NCBI RefSeq assembly: GCF_009498035.1
Contig: NZ_CP034550.1
Coordinates: 3,100,001-3,164,000 of the forward strand
Length of the DNA stretch: 64,000 nt
Source: Saccharothrix syringae
Lineage (GTDB): Bacteria; Actinomycetota; Actinomycetes; Mycobacteriales; Pseudonocardiaceae
Reading direction: 5' to 3'
The notes under the pieces were generated by a model. It had not been told where the DNA came from and did no database searches. It worked only from the letters and a program-made list of their open reading frames with translations. Position 1 is the stretch's first letter, and each line of letters begins with the position of its first letter. Position numbers and translations under genes: made by a program. Shown here piece by piece: positions 7,722-17,039 of the stretch.

Positions 7722-9453
7722 GGAGTACGTCCGCGACCCAGGTGCACACCGGCTGTCGGAGTCGTTCGTTGACGACGTCGAACGTTTCGGCGGGTCAAGC
7801 GGTCTGGTCGGCCGGTTGAGGATGCGGGCAGCGGTCATGTCGTCGCCGATACCGGCCGGAACCTCGGACAGCGTCGAGCCGTCGGCTTCTGCGCGGCACG
7901 CGCGGGCCCGCGGGCGCATGACGGTCCATGAGGCCGGTGGTGAGCATGCGGGGAAAGCCGGCCGCGTGGCTACCGCACACCCAGAGGTACGCACCACCTC
8001 CGCACCGCGCCGTCCACCAGTGCCGCCCACGCGGTCGGTCACACGGCCTACCGTTAGTGGCTGGGAACCCGCCTACCGCTACGGCGTGATCGCTGCCGAT
8101 GTGCTGTGCACTGTCCTGGTCGTGGTGCTGGCGGGTGCCGTGCTACAAGCCCGACACATCTCCTTCGAAGCGCTGCCTCTGCTTGCCCTGGAGGCGGTGA
8201 CCGCGTCGGTGATCCTCGGTTCGCTGCGGCTCAACCGTGCATGGGACAGCAGGGTTTTGGGCCAGGGCGCGGAAGAGTTCCGCCGCCTGGGCCGCAGTCT
8301 GTTCGGCTCCGTCGTGGCATTGGGGTTGGGTGCACTCGCGGCAGGGCTGCCCGATGCCCGCGCGTGGGCCTTCCTGGTCGGACCGGCGGTCGCGCTGCTG
8401 GCGTTCCCGGTCCGCTACGCCCTGCGTCGCCCGCTTCACCGGGCCCGCAGCGAGGGGCGCTGCCTGTTCTCGGTGCTGGCCGCAGGCAACCTCGGCACCG
8501 TGTCCGACCTGATTCGCCGTACCGGAAGAGCTCCGCACCTGGGGTGGCGCGTGGACGCGGTCTGCACTGTCGACGGCCGCGCTGGTACGAACGCGACATT
8601 GCACGGTGTTCCGGTCGTGGGTCGGTTCGACGAGGTGGCCGAGCAGGTGCGCCGCGGCGGCTACCGGATCGTCGCGGTCACCCCCGACGCCTACTGGACG
8701 CCCCGCCGCCTCCAGCAGCTGGCCTGGGACCTGGAGGGCACCGGCACCGAGATGGTCGTCGCGCCCGCGCTGATGGACTTCGCGGGTCCGCGCCTGCACG
8801 TCACCGGCGTGCTCGGGATGCCGCTGCTATGGGTGTCGGAGCCGTCGTTCACCGGCTTCCGCCGCGTGGTCAAGGCGACTGTGGACAAGGTCGGTGCGGC
8901 TTTGTTGTTGATCACATTATCTCCGGTGCTATTGGCTATAACCGTGGCCGTTGTGGCCGATACCCGCGGATCGGTGCTCTACCGACAGCGAAGGATTGGC
9001 AAGAACGGTGTGCCGTTCACCATGCTGAAGTTCCGCACCATGGTCACCAACGCCGACGCACTGGGTCTCAAACTGAAGCAGGTCAATGAGGGCCCGGGTG
9101 TGCTGTTCAAGATGAGGCGGGACCCGCGGGTCACCGCGGTCGGCCGGGCGCTGCGCCGCTACTCCCTGGACGAGCTGCCGCAGCTGTTCAACGTGCTCGG
9201 CGGCGCCATGTCGCTGGTGGGCCCGCGCCCGCCGCTGCCCGAGGAGAGCGCTGGTTATAACCCGGTCATGCACCGCCTGCTGGCAGTCAAGCCGGGCCTG
9301 ACCGGTATGTGGCACGTCTCCGGCCGCGATGACCTGTCGTGGGAGGAGGCCATGCAACTTGACCTGCGCTACGTCGAGGACTGGTCACCAGCCCTCGACG
9401 CGTTCATTCTTTGGAAAACCCTGGTCGCTGTGATGCGGGGTAGCGGCAGCTGA
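7714..9453 (+). CDS. Polyprenyl-phosphate sugar-1-phosphate transferase (WbaP/UDP-glucose lipid carrier type)
   Basis: 579 residues from the ATG at 7714, preceded by CGGGAG; in-frame ATGs at 7663 and 7699 lie inside the previous gene and have poorer sites. A variable N-terminus is followed by four membrane helices (about 130-250), a Rossmann-like CoA_binding_3 region (GVPVVGRFDEVAEQV), a fifth helix and the catalytic bacterial sugar transferase domain: LKFRTMVTNAD, DELPQLFNVL, SLVGPRP and KPGLTGMW. It should start an exopolysaccharide or glycan repeat unit by moving a sugar phosphate from a nucleotide sugar to a membrane polyprenyl phosphate. No other glycan genes lie nearby, so it is an orphan initiator. 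Confidence 0.92.
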   Translation: MAEEYVRDPGAHRLSESFVDDVERFGGSSGLVGRLRMRAAVMSSPIPAGTSDSVEPSASARHARARGRMTVHEAGGEHAGKAGRVATAHPEVRTTSAPRRPPVPPTRSVTRPTVSGWEPAYRYGVIAADVLCTVLVVVLAGAVLQARHISFEALPLLALEAVTASVILGSLRLNRAWDSRVLGQGAEEFRRLGRSLFGSVVALGLGALAAGLPDARAWAFLVGPAVALLAFPVRYALRRPLHRARSEGRCLFSVLAAGNLGTVSDLIRRTGRAPHLGWRVDAVCTVDGRAGTNATLHGVPVVGRFDEVAEQVRRGGYRIVAVTPDAYWTPRRLQQLAWDLEGTGTEMVVAPALMDFAGPRLHVTGVLGMPLLWVSEPSFTGFRRVVKATVDKVGAALLLITLSPVLLAITVAVVADTRGSVLYRQRRIGKNGVPFTMLKFRTMVTNADALGLKLKQVNEGPGVLFKMRRDPRVTAVGRALRRYSLDELPQLFNVLGGAMSLVGPRPPLPEESAGYNPVMHRLLAVKPGLTGMWHVSGRDDLSWEEAMQLDLRYVEDWSPALDAFILWKTLVAVMRGSGS

Positions 9454-9745
9454 ACATCGACAAGTTCGATGCGCCATCTACCACGACTGCAACCTGTTCG
9501 TCGGGATGACGTTCACCGGGGTTACCTGGTTCTAGGAGGCGACATTCGCTGCGGTCCCACTTGGAGCACTCCGGGTGGGCGAGGCCACGCCGGTGGAGTG
9601 AACGTCTTGATCCAATAGCCGCATCGGGCGAGCGCCATACGTTTCTCGCCTTGGACCGGCGGGGTCGCCGCCGGTGCCCGGTTCGAGTTGACACTGGCTC
9701 GAACGGGTCGTCGGTGTTAGGTGTGCTCAGTGCGAGGGGGAGGTG

Positions 9746-9949
9746 TCATCGCCGCTCCGTGGCTTGTTGGGCGGGGCCTTCCGGGTCGGTGAGCCAGGAC
9801 ACGATGACGCGGGTGTGGTGGCGGTCCATGACGAAGTCAGAGGGCAGTGCCCGGTCCGGAGTGTCAGTGGAGAAGAAGCCGATGTGGAAGGCGTACTTCG
9901 GCATGCGCTGAATTGCTCGACTCGGCTTCTCGCGCACCGTGTCACCCAT
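9746..9949 (-). CDS. Small hypothetical protein
   Basis: 67 residues (begins MGDTVREKPSRA), containing KYAFHIGFF and HHTRVIVSW. The ATG at 9949 has AAGGAAGG upstream. I recognise no family. The 290 bases between the sugar transferase and this gene show no other feature. Coding status is uncertain. Confidence 0.35.
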   Translation of the reverse strand: MGDTVREKPSRAIQRMPKYAFHIGFFSTDTPDRALPSDFVMDRHHTRVIVSWLTDPEGPAQQATERR

Positions 9950-10339
9950 ACGAGTGGTCCCTTCCTTGTGAAAAGGAAGGTTCAGGCGGGGTTTCGCCCT
10001 TTGAATACCTCCTGAGCGCCTCGATCGCGCTCTAGCTGAGACCCTGGTGTTACCGGTCTTAATCATCGCCGCCAACCAAGTTCGTGAAGTTCGAGCAAAG
10101 CAGGCGAGTCACTGGCCTTTGCCTGCCAGAGCCGGTCGGCGTGCACAGCCTGTCACGCCGCCTGCGAGTCGCTGCAGCTACAACTGATACCGCGCTGTAA
10201 GCGATCCTCGCGATGGACCGACGGTCTACTGTCGCGATGGGAATCACCGGTCTGGGGAGATGTCTTCCGGGTCGGGTGTCGGCATGATCTGCACGCCGTC
10301 TCACACCTCGTGATGATGTGGCGAACAGGAAGGGCTGTG
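9950..10339. other. Gene-free stretch
   Basis: Upstream region shared by the divergent 9746-9949 and 10340-10786 genes. The open frames here have shadow-like composition. I see no RNA gene, repeat or clear hairpin. Confidence 0.4.
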
Positions 10340-10786
10340 ATGATCGTGCAGGGGTTGTGCCCGGAACGAGTTCCGATACCGAAGGAGTCGTCCCCGTCCC
10401 GGGTGCGTCGGGTGGTGGCCGATGTCGACGAGGCGTCGAGGTACGACTTGGCGCGGGCGTCGGTGTTCCTCGCCGCCTGCGTTGAGCGCCTGGGGCCGGA
10501 TGGGATGTGGTCGTCGGTGTCGCCGCTGGTCGACGCTGCGGGACGCCGGTTCACTGCCCGTCTGCTCGACGCTTCGAACGGATCCCGGCACGACGGGCCG
10601 CCTCGGTCGATGAACGCCGGTCCTCCGGATGCCGTCGTGCGCCGACTACCGGTTCGTTCGGGCCTGGCCGGTGAGGTCGGGGGCCTTCCCGGTGGGTTGC
10701 GTGACGACCTCGAACAGGTCGTCGAAGGAGAGCGGGGCCAAGGCGACCAGTGCGCCGGCGATGAAGGCGGTGCCGGGTTGCAGTGA
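10340..10786 (+). CDS. Hypothetical protein
   Basis: 148 residues from the ATG at 10340, preceded at good spacing by GGAAGGG. The N-terminal two thirds look coding (DEASRYDLARASVFLAA, DGMWSSVSPLVDAAGRR). The last 140 bases run opposite the HTH gene ending at 10646, and there the translation is Gly-rich and shadow-like, so the true protein may have ended earlier before a frameshift. No function assigned. Confidence 0.4.
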   Translation: MIVQGLCPERVPIPKESSPSRVRRVVADVDEASRYDLARASVFLAACVERLGPDGMWSSVSPLVDAAGRRFTARLLDASNGSRHDGPPRSMNAGPPDAVVRRLPVRSGLAGEVGGLPGGLRDDLEQVVEGERGQGDQCAGDEGGAGLQ

Positions 10787-10918
10787 GCCGGTGACGACTC
10801 TGGCTACGGTGGAGCGGTTGAGGCCCATTGCCCGGGCCAGGGCGTAGTGGGACGTAAAGCCTGCCACTTCGGTGATCTTGACGAAGGTGGTGGTCTTGAG
10901 TTTGACGGTGTGGGCCAT
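10646..10918 (-). CDS. Small XRE-like helix-turn-helix protein
   Basis: 90 residues from the ATG at 10918. The core FTSHYALARAMGLNRSTVARVV is a helix-turn-helix, followed by AFIAGALVALAPLSFDDLFEVV, a pattern common in actinomycete phage- or plasmid-type XRE proteins. Likely a DNA-binding regulator; operator unknown. It lies downstream on the same strand as the zinc-finger/DUF5753 pair and could be in the same transcript. Confidence 0.65.
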   Translation of the reverse strand: MAHTVKLKTTTFVKITEVAGFTSHYALARAMGLNRSTVARVVTGSLQPGTAFIAGALVALAPLSFDDLFEVVTQPTGKAPDLTGQARTNR

Positions 10919-10991
10919 GGTGTTCCCGTTTCTCGGGCGGCGGTGTCCGGGCTTGTTCCGTTCGGGAGTGGGCACCCGTGTCGATGTCTTC

Positions 10992-11267
10992 TCAGGCGTG
11001 TGCTGGTTTTCCGGTGTTGCCGCGCGTGGCCGGGTGTGGTGTGGTCGTGCGTTGGCGTGGGAACAGCGGGATGCCTTCGTGCTGTCGCCACGCGGTGTCG
11101 CAGGTGGTGCAGGTGGGCCAGCACCACTGCGTTTTGGTGGGGTGTGCGGCGGGGATGGTCAGTTCCTCGCCGCACAGGGTGGCGGTGTCCTCGAAGGCGA
11201 CCGTGCCCTCTTTCACGGCGTGGCGTTGGCCGTCGTGGGGCAGCCAGCGGAACGGGCGTAGCGGCAT
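10992..11267 (-). CDS. Small zinc-finger-like protein paired with an XRE/DUF5753 regulator
   Basis: 91 residues beginning MPLRPFRWLPHDGQRHAV, with a Cys-based site (TLCGEELTIP, then CWPTCTTCDTAW) suited to binding zinc. Proteins of this build are regularly found next to DUF5753 XRE regulators in actinomycetes. Its ATG overlaps the regulator's stop as TGATG, so the two are translationally coupled. Likely a regulatory or structural partner; biochemical role unknown. Confidence 0.65.
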   Translation of the reverse strand: MPLRPFRWLPHDGQRHAVKEGTVAFEDTATLCGEELTIPAAHPTKTQWCWPTCTTCDTAWRQHEGIPLFPRQRTTTPHPATRGNTGKPAHA

Positions 11268-12142
11268 CAGTGGCTCCCCCGGTCGTAGTGGTCGGCCCAG
11301 CGGGCCAACCGCTCGTGGGACTCATCCGGGCCGAGCGCCAAGACGCCCAATCGCCACATCTTGAGGTGGTAGTCGGCCACGACCTGGGGGTCGTCGTGGA
11401 AGACGGTGGCGGTGTCGGTCTCGGCGCAGGCGATCGGGCGGATCGGGTCGGGGAAGGTCATCAGGGTCGCCGGGTGCCGCAGCCGGGCGCGCGTTCCCGC
11501 GGTCATGGGGACCAGGCGCACGGTGACGCCGGGCCAGCCGCACATCAGCGTCAGGTGCAATGCCTGGTCGCGCATGACCACCGGGTCGTCCAGGCCCATG
11601 TGCAGCGCGACCTCGTGCACGTAGAGCAGCACGCGGGGGCCGGTGGGCGCGTGCAGCACCCGCTGCCGCTTCATCCGGGCACCGACCTGGTCCTGGTCGC
11701 CGGTCAGGGCGCGGGCGTAGTCCTCGGTCTGACCCAACGCCGGGACGGCGAAGGGCTCGTAGGCGGTGACCGTGGCCGCGTTGGCCTCGTGGAGGGTCAG
11801 CACCGTCAGGGCATCCGGGCAGGGGGTGTGCAGCCGCAGGAAGTTGTGGATGTCGATCCGATGGTCGACCAGGGCCAGCACGCGGTCCCGGACGGCCTTG
11901 TCCACGCCGTAGCGGCCGATCAGGATCCCGATCTCCCACAGACTGGTGCCCCGGCTGCCCAGTTCCAACTTGCTCAGCTTCCCCGCCGACCAACCCAGGT
12001 CTTTGGCCACCCTGGGTAGGGCCAGTCCGATGTGGCGGCGGATCCGGCGCAGTTCCTCGCCCAGCTCCCTGCTGCGGGCGGTGGTCAACCGCTCCCAGGT
12101 GTTCCCGGTGGTCTTCTCGGCGGCGTTGTCGGTGGTGTCCAT
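11267..12142 (-). CDS. XRE-family regulator with DUF5753 domain
   Basis: 291 residues. N-terminal helix-turn-helix at about 25-85 (ELRRIRRHIGLALPRVAKDL, WSAGKLSKLELGSRG) followed by the DUF5753 sensor region (YEPFAVPALGQTEDYARAL, QRVLHAPTGPRVLLYVHE, LRHPATLMTFPDP). These regulators are very abundant in Streptomyces and Pseudonocardiales; some govern development or antibiotic genes, often with small partner proteins. The zinc-finger gene is coupled downstream. Target genes cannot be told from sequence. Confidence 0.9.
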   Translation of the reverse strand: MDTTDNAAEKTTGNTWERLTTARSRELGEELRRIRRHIGLALPRVAKDLGWSAGKLSKLELGSRGTSLWEIGILIGRYGVDKAVRDRVLALVDHRIDIHNFLRLHTPCPDALTVLTLHEANAATVTAYEPFAVPALGQTEDYARALTGDQDQVGARMKRQRVLHAPTGPRVLLYVHEVALHMGLDDPVVMRDQALHLTLMCGWPGVTVRLVPMTAGTRARLRHPATLMTFPDPIRPIACAETDTATVFHDDPQVVADYHLKMWRLGVLALGPDESHERLARWADHYDRGSH

Positions 12143-12188
12143 CTGCGTTCCTGATGTGCTCGGATGCCGCAGGTGCGGCGACGGGTGG

Positions 12189-12974
12189 TCAGACGGTTCC
12201 GGCGGGGACCAGGTCGGGTGACGGCCACGCGGGTAACCCGAACTCGGCCAAGACCAGGCCGTCGACCACCGGCAGCTCGCCCACTACGGGGGTGACATCG
12301 GACAGCACGCGCACGGCCGCGGCGACTTCCGGCGCGTTCACCAGCGATGTCGCCAGGGCGCGGTTGAAGCTCTTGTCCGCTCGGGCGTGTTGCCCGAGGC
12401 TGCGGTGGGCCAGGCCAGCCAGCACCAGACACACCGCGTGCCGGCGTGGGTCTGTGGTTGCTTTGTCCAGCTGCCTGTAGCAGGCGTCGGCACGCGACAG
12501 GTGGTCCAGCGCGGCGTCGGGACGGCCCGCTTCGAGCATCACCGCGCCCAACTCGCGCAGCGTCCACGCCGAATGCGCATCCACCGACCGCCCGTGCCGG
12601 ATCAGCAACTCCAGCAGTTCGTCCAGGCAGTCGGCTACCTCGTGCAGACAGCCCACCGCGCGATCGATGCGTGCCAGCGAGTCCAGCGCGTCCCGATATC
12701 CCCGAAACGTCTCCTCCCGCAGGGGCGTCTCGCTGTCCGCCCGTGCCCGCCACACCGCCAACTCGTGCACGCCCATCCGGTAGGCAAGTCCGTAACGGCC
12801 CTGCCGGGCGTAGGACACCCCGGCCTGTCGCAACATCGCGGCGACGTCACCGTCCTGTGGCAGGAACCGCCGCCGTCCGACCGCCAGCTCCGCAGCCTGC
12901 TCTGCGCTGCGGGCTTCGACCTGTTCGCGCATCGACCGTCTTCCGGCCCGGTGATGCCCGGTGTCCACCGTCAT
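12189..12974 (-). CDS. TPR-type helical repeat protein
   Basis: 261 residues, all helical, with TPR-like units: AAMLRQAGVSYARQGRYGLA, RTLRE-type LRELGAVMLEAGRPDAALDH, and VLAGLAHRSLGQHARADKSF. No enzymatic or DNA-binding domain. Probably a protein-interaction scaffold of the kind found next to XRE regulators in actinomycetes. Its ATG overlaps the stop of the upstream frameshifted gene (ATGA at 12971-12974), so expression was probably coupled to it. C-terminal tail after about residue 200 is not TPR. Confidence 0.7.
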   Translation of the reverse strand: MTVDTGHHRAGRRSMREQVEARSAEQAAELAVGRRRFLPQDGDVAAMLRQAGVSYARQGRYGLAYRMGVHELAVWRARADSETPLREETFRGYRDALDSLARIDRAVGCLHEVADCLDELLELLIRHGRSVDAHSAWTLRELGAVMLEAGRPDAALDHLSRADACYRQLDKATTDPRRHAVCLVLAGLAHRSLGQHARADKSFNRALATSLVNAPEVAAAVRVLSDVTPVVGELPVVDGLVLAEFGLPAWPSPDLVPAGTV

Positions 12975-13420
12975 GAGTGGTCACCGTCCTGGCCGGCGAG
13001 CCTGTCGAGGACGAAGCCGAGTGCGTCCTCCAGCGCTTGGTCGTGCCCGTCGGCGGGCAGCAGGCGGTGCGGCAGCCCCAGGTCGCACAGCACCTGCCCC
13101 ACAGCGGTCGGCCAAACGCCGAAACGCCACACCCGCATCACGCGGCTTGTCTTCTCCCAGCAGGATCTCGGAGGCCGGCGTGGTGCGCAGCAGCGAGCCG
13201 CAGTAGACGCTGTGATCGCGCACCAGCCGCTCCAGGCGGGCCAGCACGGCCGGACCGGCATTCTCGCCCCGGTCGGCCAGGGCGGTGCGGTAGTAGCCCA
13301 GCGCGTCGGGCACGGCACCGCGATGGTCTCCACCATCGTGGCGTGGTCGAGGTGCTCATCGGTCCACAGCCGCTGCCCAGTCTTCAGCGCGTCGAACTCC
13401 ACCACGGTCACCTCGCGCAT
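12971..13420 (-). pseudogene. Frameshifted hypothetical gene upstream of the TPR gene
   Basis: A single protein can be rebuilt only by changing frame twice. MREVTVVEFDALKTGQRLW (from 13420) runs to about 13317; ALGYYRTALADRGENAG through LLGEDKPRD lies in a second frame to about 13141; WRFGVWPTAVGQVLCDLGLP and GFVLDRLAGQD return to the first frame. The restored product would be about 150 residues of unknown function. Either the gene is decaying or these are two assembly errors; the intact flanks and the ATGA overlap with the next gene leave both open. Confidence 0.6.
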
Positions 13421-13684
13421 TTGCACCGGTCCAAGCTCACTGTTCGCTCTGACAGGCAGTCGGAATCGAGTACGCGGTCTGCGGTGGCCGGTCGGGGTTG
13501 ACCACCGCAGAACCAAAGCCAGTGAACGGCATCGCCTACTGCGGTCACCAGAGCGGCCGTGTGGCGGTGGCAGGGCGTTTTTGAGGCGACGCCATGCTTG
13601 AGCAGGGCATTTTCTGCCGCCGGAGGCGATGACGACCGCGTGGTCGGGGTGGCGGTGCTCGGGGTGCTCGATCGTCATGACCGG

Positions 13685-14164
13685 TCACCACGTCCGCGTG
13701 AAGGTGCGCCGGACCGCGCCGACCACAGTTCCCCAGTCGGGGAGTTCCACGGCGGGCTCGGGGCGTTGCAACCAGCGCAGGCCGCCGTCGATTGCGTCGA
13801 AGGCGGGTAGCGCGATCGTGCTGCCCGCCTTGTACCACCCGACTTGGGCGGCCACGAGGTCGTCGACGGTTGCCCGACGCATCGGTGTCCGCGGCAGGGT
13901 CAGGAAGACCCAGTCGACCGCCTTCTCACCGGGCATGATGATGATCGGCACGCGCATCATCGCCCGAACGAGCTCGTGGTTGACCTCGCCGCCGAACCCG
14001 GCGCGCATCACCAGTGCGTCGATCCGCTCGCCCAGGTGCAGCCGGACCTCACCGGCATCGGGGTCGATCACCGTCGGCCAGCTCAGCAGTTCGGTGTAGT
14101 AGCGCGACAGCGCACTCGGTGTGGTGTCACGCTGCCGGGCGTCGGTCGCTGTTGCCGTGGTCAT
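13685..14164 (-). CDS. Conserved actinobacterial hypothetical protein, possibly prim-pol-like
   Basis: 159 residues with SRYYTELLSWPTVID, GEVRLHLGERIDALVMRAGF, VPIIIMPGEKAVDWVFLT and LRWLQRPEP. The pattern recalls short actinobacterial proteins annotated as bifunctional primase/polymerase N-terminal-like, but I cannot point to a complete active site, so I give no enzyme function. It stands alone on the minus strand. Confidence 0.55.
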   Translation of the reverse strand: MTTATATDARQRDTTPSALSRYYTELLSWPTVIDPDAGEVRLHLGERIDALVMRAGFGGEVNHELVRAMMRVPIIIMPGEKAVDWVFLTLPRTPMRRATVDDLVAAQVGWYKAGSTIALPAFDAIDGGLRWLQRPEPAVELPDWGTVVGAVRRTFTRTW

Positions 14165-14348
14165 GGGACTGCGCCTCCGTGCAGAGGGTTGGTGCGGCGG
14201 AGCCGAGGCGCCTCAAGGGACAACCCCGGCCCCACCGTGATCGAGGACGCGGCACTCATCGCCGCGCGGAACGCGCCGGTTAGCGGTCGGCGCGAGTTCG
14301 TGAATTAGAGGACCTCGGGCATCGCCGTGATGACAGGAGCCAAGGAGG

Positions 14349-14720
14349 TCACGCGGCTCCACCTTGCAGAGCGGGGATCGCGGCGGAACCAGGTATCGGG
14401 GTCGTGGTTCCGCCGCGACATGGCGATGAGGCAGGGCGCGCTGCGACGGCTGGGGGATCACCGTCGTCGGACTGCCTCATCGTGCTCACCGTGCCGGTTC
14501 CCCTGGAGGGGCCAGATCCGCCTGGCGCGGGCATGGCGGCCACCTCGGTGGCGGTGGCGAAGACGGAGCGGAACTGCTCGGCCTCAGCGGCGTCGAGCGC
14601 GGCTGCCTCACCTGCGGGCGCCACCACTACGACCTCCGAGCCGCGCACGAAGACCGTCAGGCTCCGAAGGCGGCCGGCGACATCGCGGCACGTCACCGCC
14701 CACGGTCCGCGGTCGTTCAT
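14349..14720 (-). CDS. Small hypothetical protein
   Basis: 123 residues from the ATG at 14720. The first half is compact (DRGPWAVTCRDVAGRLRSL, VFVRGSEVVVVAPAGEAAAL, AEAEQFRSVFATA), a beta-rich pattern seen in short actinobacterial proteins of unknown function. The Pro/Gly/Thr-rich C-terminal half has low-complexity character. No partner is evident. Confidence 0.5.
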   Translation of the reverse strand: MNDRGPWAVTCRDVAGRLRSLTVFVRGSEVVVVAPAGEAAALDAAEAEQFRSVFATATEVAAMPAPGGSGPSRGTGTVSTMRQSDDGDPPAVAARPASSPCRGGTTTPIPGSAAIPALQGGAA

Positions 14721-15348
14721 CGTGCGCCACCGCCTCGTGCGGTGGTCCGACTCCGTACCCACACCGGCTGCACAGGGAAACGCGGCACAGCGAGCTTGGT
14801 TCGTGGGTGTCGCGGAACCAGGGGTTCCGCGAATCGCTGGAAGAGTGTCATCATCTACTCCGGTGCTCAGCGAGTCCCGATTTACTGTTGTTCCGAACTT
14901 CTGCTACTCCCATAGCGTCGAGCATTCAGTTTTTCGCCGGTCTAACCGGCGGGGCGGGCGTCGGCGCTGATGAAATCGCTGCGAACCCGCCGACGCAGCT
15001 AAACGTCCACCGCGCGGCACGAACCAGAGCGGGAACGCAGCGACGATGGGGCGTCCACAGGGCGACAGGCGCCGTGACCTGCGAATTTCGCGATCGGTCC
15101 AACTTGCACCGAATGGGTGAAGCCGCGTAATACTCCGAGTGTTGACCGCAAAAATGCAAGACACGTCAGGGGTGCTCGTGATAGCCGCCTCCGATGTCGA
15201 ACCGCGCGACCAGGAGGTCCTGCGGGTACGGCCGCTCTAATCGGTGAAGATCGGCTGAGGTTTCGGCGTCCAGTCGGCGTGTGTCAGGCTTGACCTGCGC
15301 AAACGACAACGGGACGATGCTGGGACCACCGGGGGCGAAGGGAGCGGT
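14721..15348. other. Gene-free stretch upstream of the XRE-TPR gene
   Basis: Patchy lower GC around 14870-14960. Open frames here have no plausible start and no recognisable motif. It probably holds the promoter of the gene starting at 15349; no palindrome strong enough to call was seen. Confidence 0.4.
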
Positions 15349-16560
15349 ATGGCCGTGCGACGGGAGGGCTTCGCGAAACGTCGCGAAGCGCTCGGGTACA
15401 CGCAGGAGACGCTCGCCCAGCGGATGGGGATCGACCGATCCACGGTCGCCCGCTGGGAACGTGGCGTTCAAAAACCCCTGCCGTGGATGCGCTCCAGCCT
15501 GGCCAAGGCCTTGCAGGTGACGCCCGATGGCCTCGTCGCGTTGCTGGACGAAACCGCTCCGCAGCGCGCGTCCGCACCAACGGTCGTGCCCGGAAAAACG
15601 GCAGCGCTGAGCGATCTCGACGGCCCGCAAGTCGTCAACAGCATCTTCGCTACAGCTCAGGAATGGCAGATCGCGGACCGCAAGGTTGGTGGTGGCGCGC
15701 TGTACCCGTCGGTCGTTCATTACCTGACCTGCGAGGTGGCACCACAGCTGGTGTCGCCGACCTTCGGCGTCCCCGTGCCCCGCTTGTTCGCCGCCGCCGC
15801 GTCGATCACCGAGATCGCCGGATGGATGGCACATGACAGCGGAGAAGATCGAAACGCACGAAGGTACTTCGATCGTGCCTTCCGCCTGGCGGTAGCCGGC
15901 GACGATCGGGCGCTGGCCGCGAACGCCTGTGCCTCGATGGCGCATCTGGCCATCGAGCTGCGGCAACCACACGACGCCTTGCGCATCACCACCGAAGGAC
16001 TCGGTCACGCCACAGCGACCCACGGCACCTTGCGGCTCATCGCCCGACTCCACACCATGCGCGCCCGCGGTCTCGCCCTCATCGGTGACCGCACCGGGTG
16101 CTGCAACGCGCTGGAGGACGCCGAACGCGTGCTGGCCCAGGCGGACGGAGAACAACCCGCACAGTGGATCGCGGGGTTCGACGAGGCGTCGCTGGCGAGC
16201 GAGGCCGCGCTGTGCTTCCTGCAACTGACGGAACTCGGCGAAGCCGAGCGCCGGGCTCGGGAGGTCATCCGCCTGCGGTCGGGAGATCGGGTTCGGAGCC
16301 GAACCTTCGCCCAGCTCACACTGGCCAGCATCCTGGTGCACGCGGGCCGGGTCGACGAGGCGGCGGCGATCGGCCACGAAGCCTGCGACACGACCGCCTC
16401 GTTGAGCTCGGCCAGGGTGGTCCACCAACTTCGCGCCCTCGGCGGCATGATGAGCCTGGCGCCCAAGTCGAAGCAGGTCTCCTCGTTCTTCACCGCACTG
16501 GCGAGCCTCTCGGTCGCCTCCGGGGAGCACAACGACGCGGTGGCATCGTGGCCGGTATGA
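15349..16560 (+). CDS. XRE helix-turn-helix regulator with TPR-like sensor region
   Basis: 403 residues. The HTH is at about 6-60 (FAKRREALGYTQETLAQRMG, DRSTVARWERGVQKP). The rest is a helical repeat region of about 300 residues (ARRYFDRAFRLAVAGDDRAL, HDALRITTEGLGHATA, EAERRAREVIRLR) of the kind that binds peptides or partner proteins. The stop overlaps the NUDIX gene start (ATGA at 16557-16560), a pairing often seen in Streptomyces and relatives. Probably a transcription factor that controls its own operon; ligand unknown. Confidence 0.85.
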   Translation: MAVRREGFAKRREALGYTQETLAQRMGIDRSTVARWERGVQKPLPWMRSSLAKALQVTPDGLVALLDETAPQRASAPTVVPGKTAALSDLDGPQVVNSIFATAQEWQIADRKVGGGALYPSVVHYLTCEVAPQLVSPTFGVPVPRLFAAAASITEIAGWMAHDSGEDRNARRYFDRAFRLAVAGDDRALAANACASMAHLAIELRQPHDALRITTEGLGHATATHGTLRLIARLHTMRARGLALIGDRTGCCNALEDAERVLAQADGEQPAQWIAGFDEASLASEAALCFLQLTELGEAERRAREVIRLRSGDRVRSRTFAQLTLASILVHAGRVDEAAAIGHEACDTTASLSSARVVHQLRALGGMMSLAPKSKQVSSFFTALASLSVASGEHNDAVASWPV

Positions 16561-17039
16561 CCGACGACGAGGCGCGCTTCGCCTACCTCGCAGAGGGCAA
16601 CGCCAAGCAGGCCCGCAAGCGCGTGGCCGTCGACCTGTTAATCCGGGACGAAGCCGGGCGCATCCTGCTGGTGAACCCCACCTACAAGGACAACTGGGAC
16701 CTACCCGGCGGCATGGTGGAGAGCAACGAACCGCCGCGTGCCGCAGGTGTCCGAGAGTTGGCCGAAGAACTCGGCCTCACCGTGACCGCCGGCCGTGTCC
16801 TGGTCCTGGACTGGGTGGGACCTCACGGGCCGTGGGACGACCAACTCGTGTTCATCTTCGACGGCGGGACGTTGTCACCTGCTCGGGTGAAGAGCATCGA
16901 GGTCCGCGATCCGGAGATCAGCGAGTTCAGGTTCGTCGAACTCGGCGAGGCGAAGAACCTACTGCGGCCCGACATGGCACAGCGCCTGGTCCGCGCCTGC
17001 AACGCCCTCACAACCGGCATCACGGACTATTCGGAGTGA
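16557..17039 (+). CDS. NUDIX hydrolase
   Basis: 160 residues. A perfect NUDIX box is visible: G-MVESN-E-PPRAAGV-REL-A-EE-L-G-L at about residues 45-67, preceded by NWDLPGG. NUDIX enzymes cleave nucleoside diphosphates linked to another group, using a metal held by the box glutamates. The substrate cannot be read from sequence. Coupled by ATGA overlap to the XRE-TPR regulator, so it acts in that regulatory unit, perhaps by adjusting a nucleotide signal (inference). Confidence 0.9.
   Translation: MTDDEARFAYLAEGNAKQARKRVAVDLLIRDEAGRILLVNPTYKDNWDLPGGMVESNEPPRAAGVRELAEELGLTVTAGRVLVLDWVGPHGPWDDQLVFIFDGGTLSPARVKSIEVRDPEISEFRFVELGEAKNLLRPDMAQRLVRACNALTTGITDYSE

Noticed and set aside
15166..16530. 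454-residue minus-strand frame
   Set aside because: Antisense of the XRE-TPR regulator; shadow composition.
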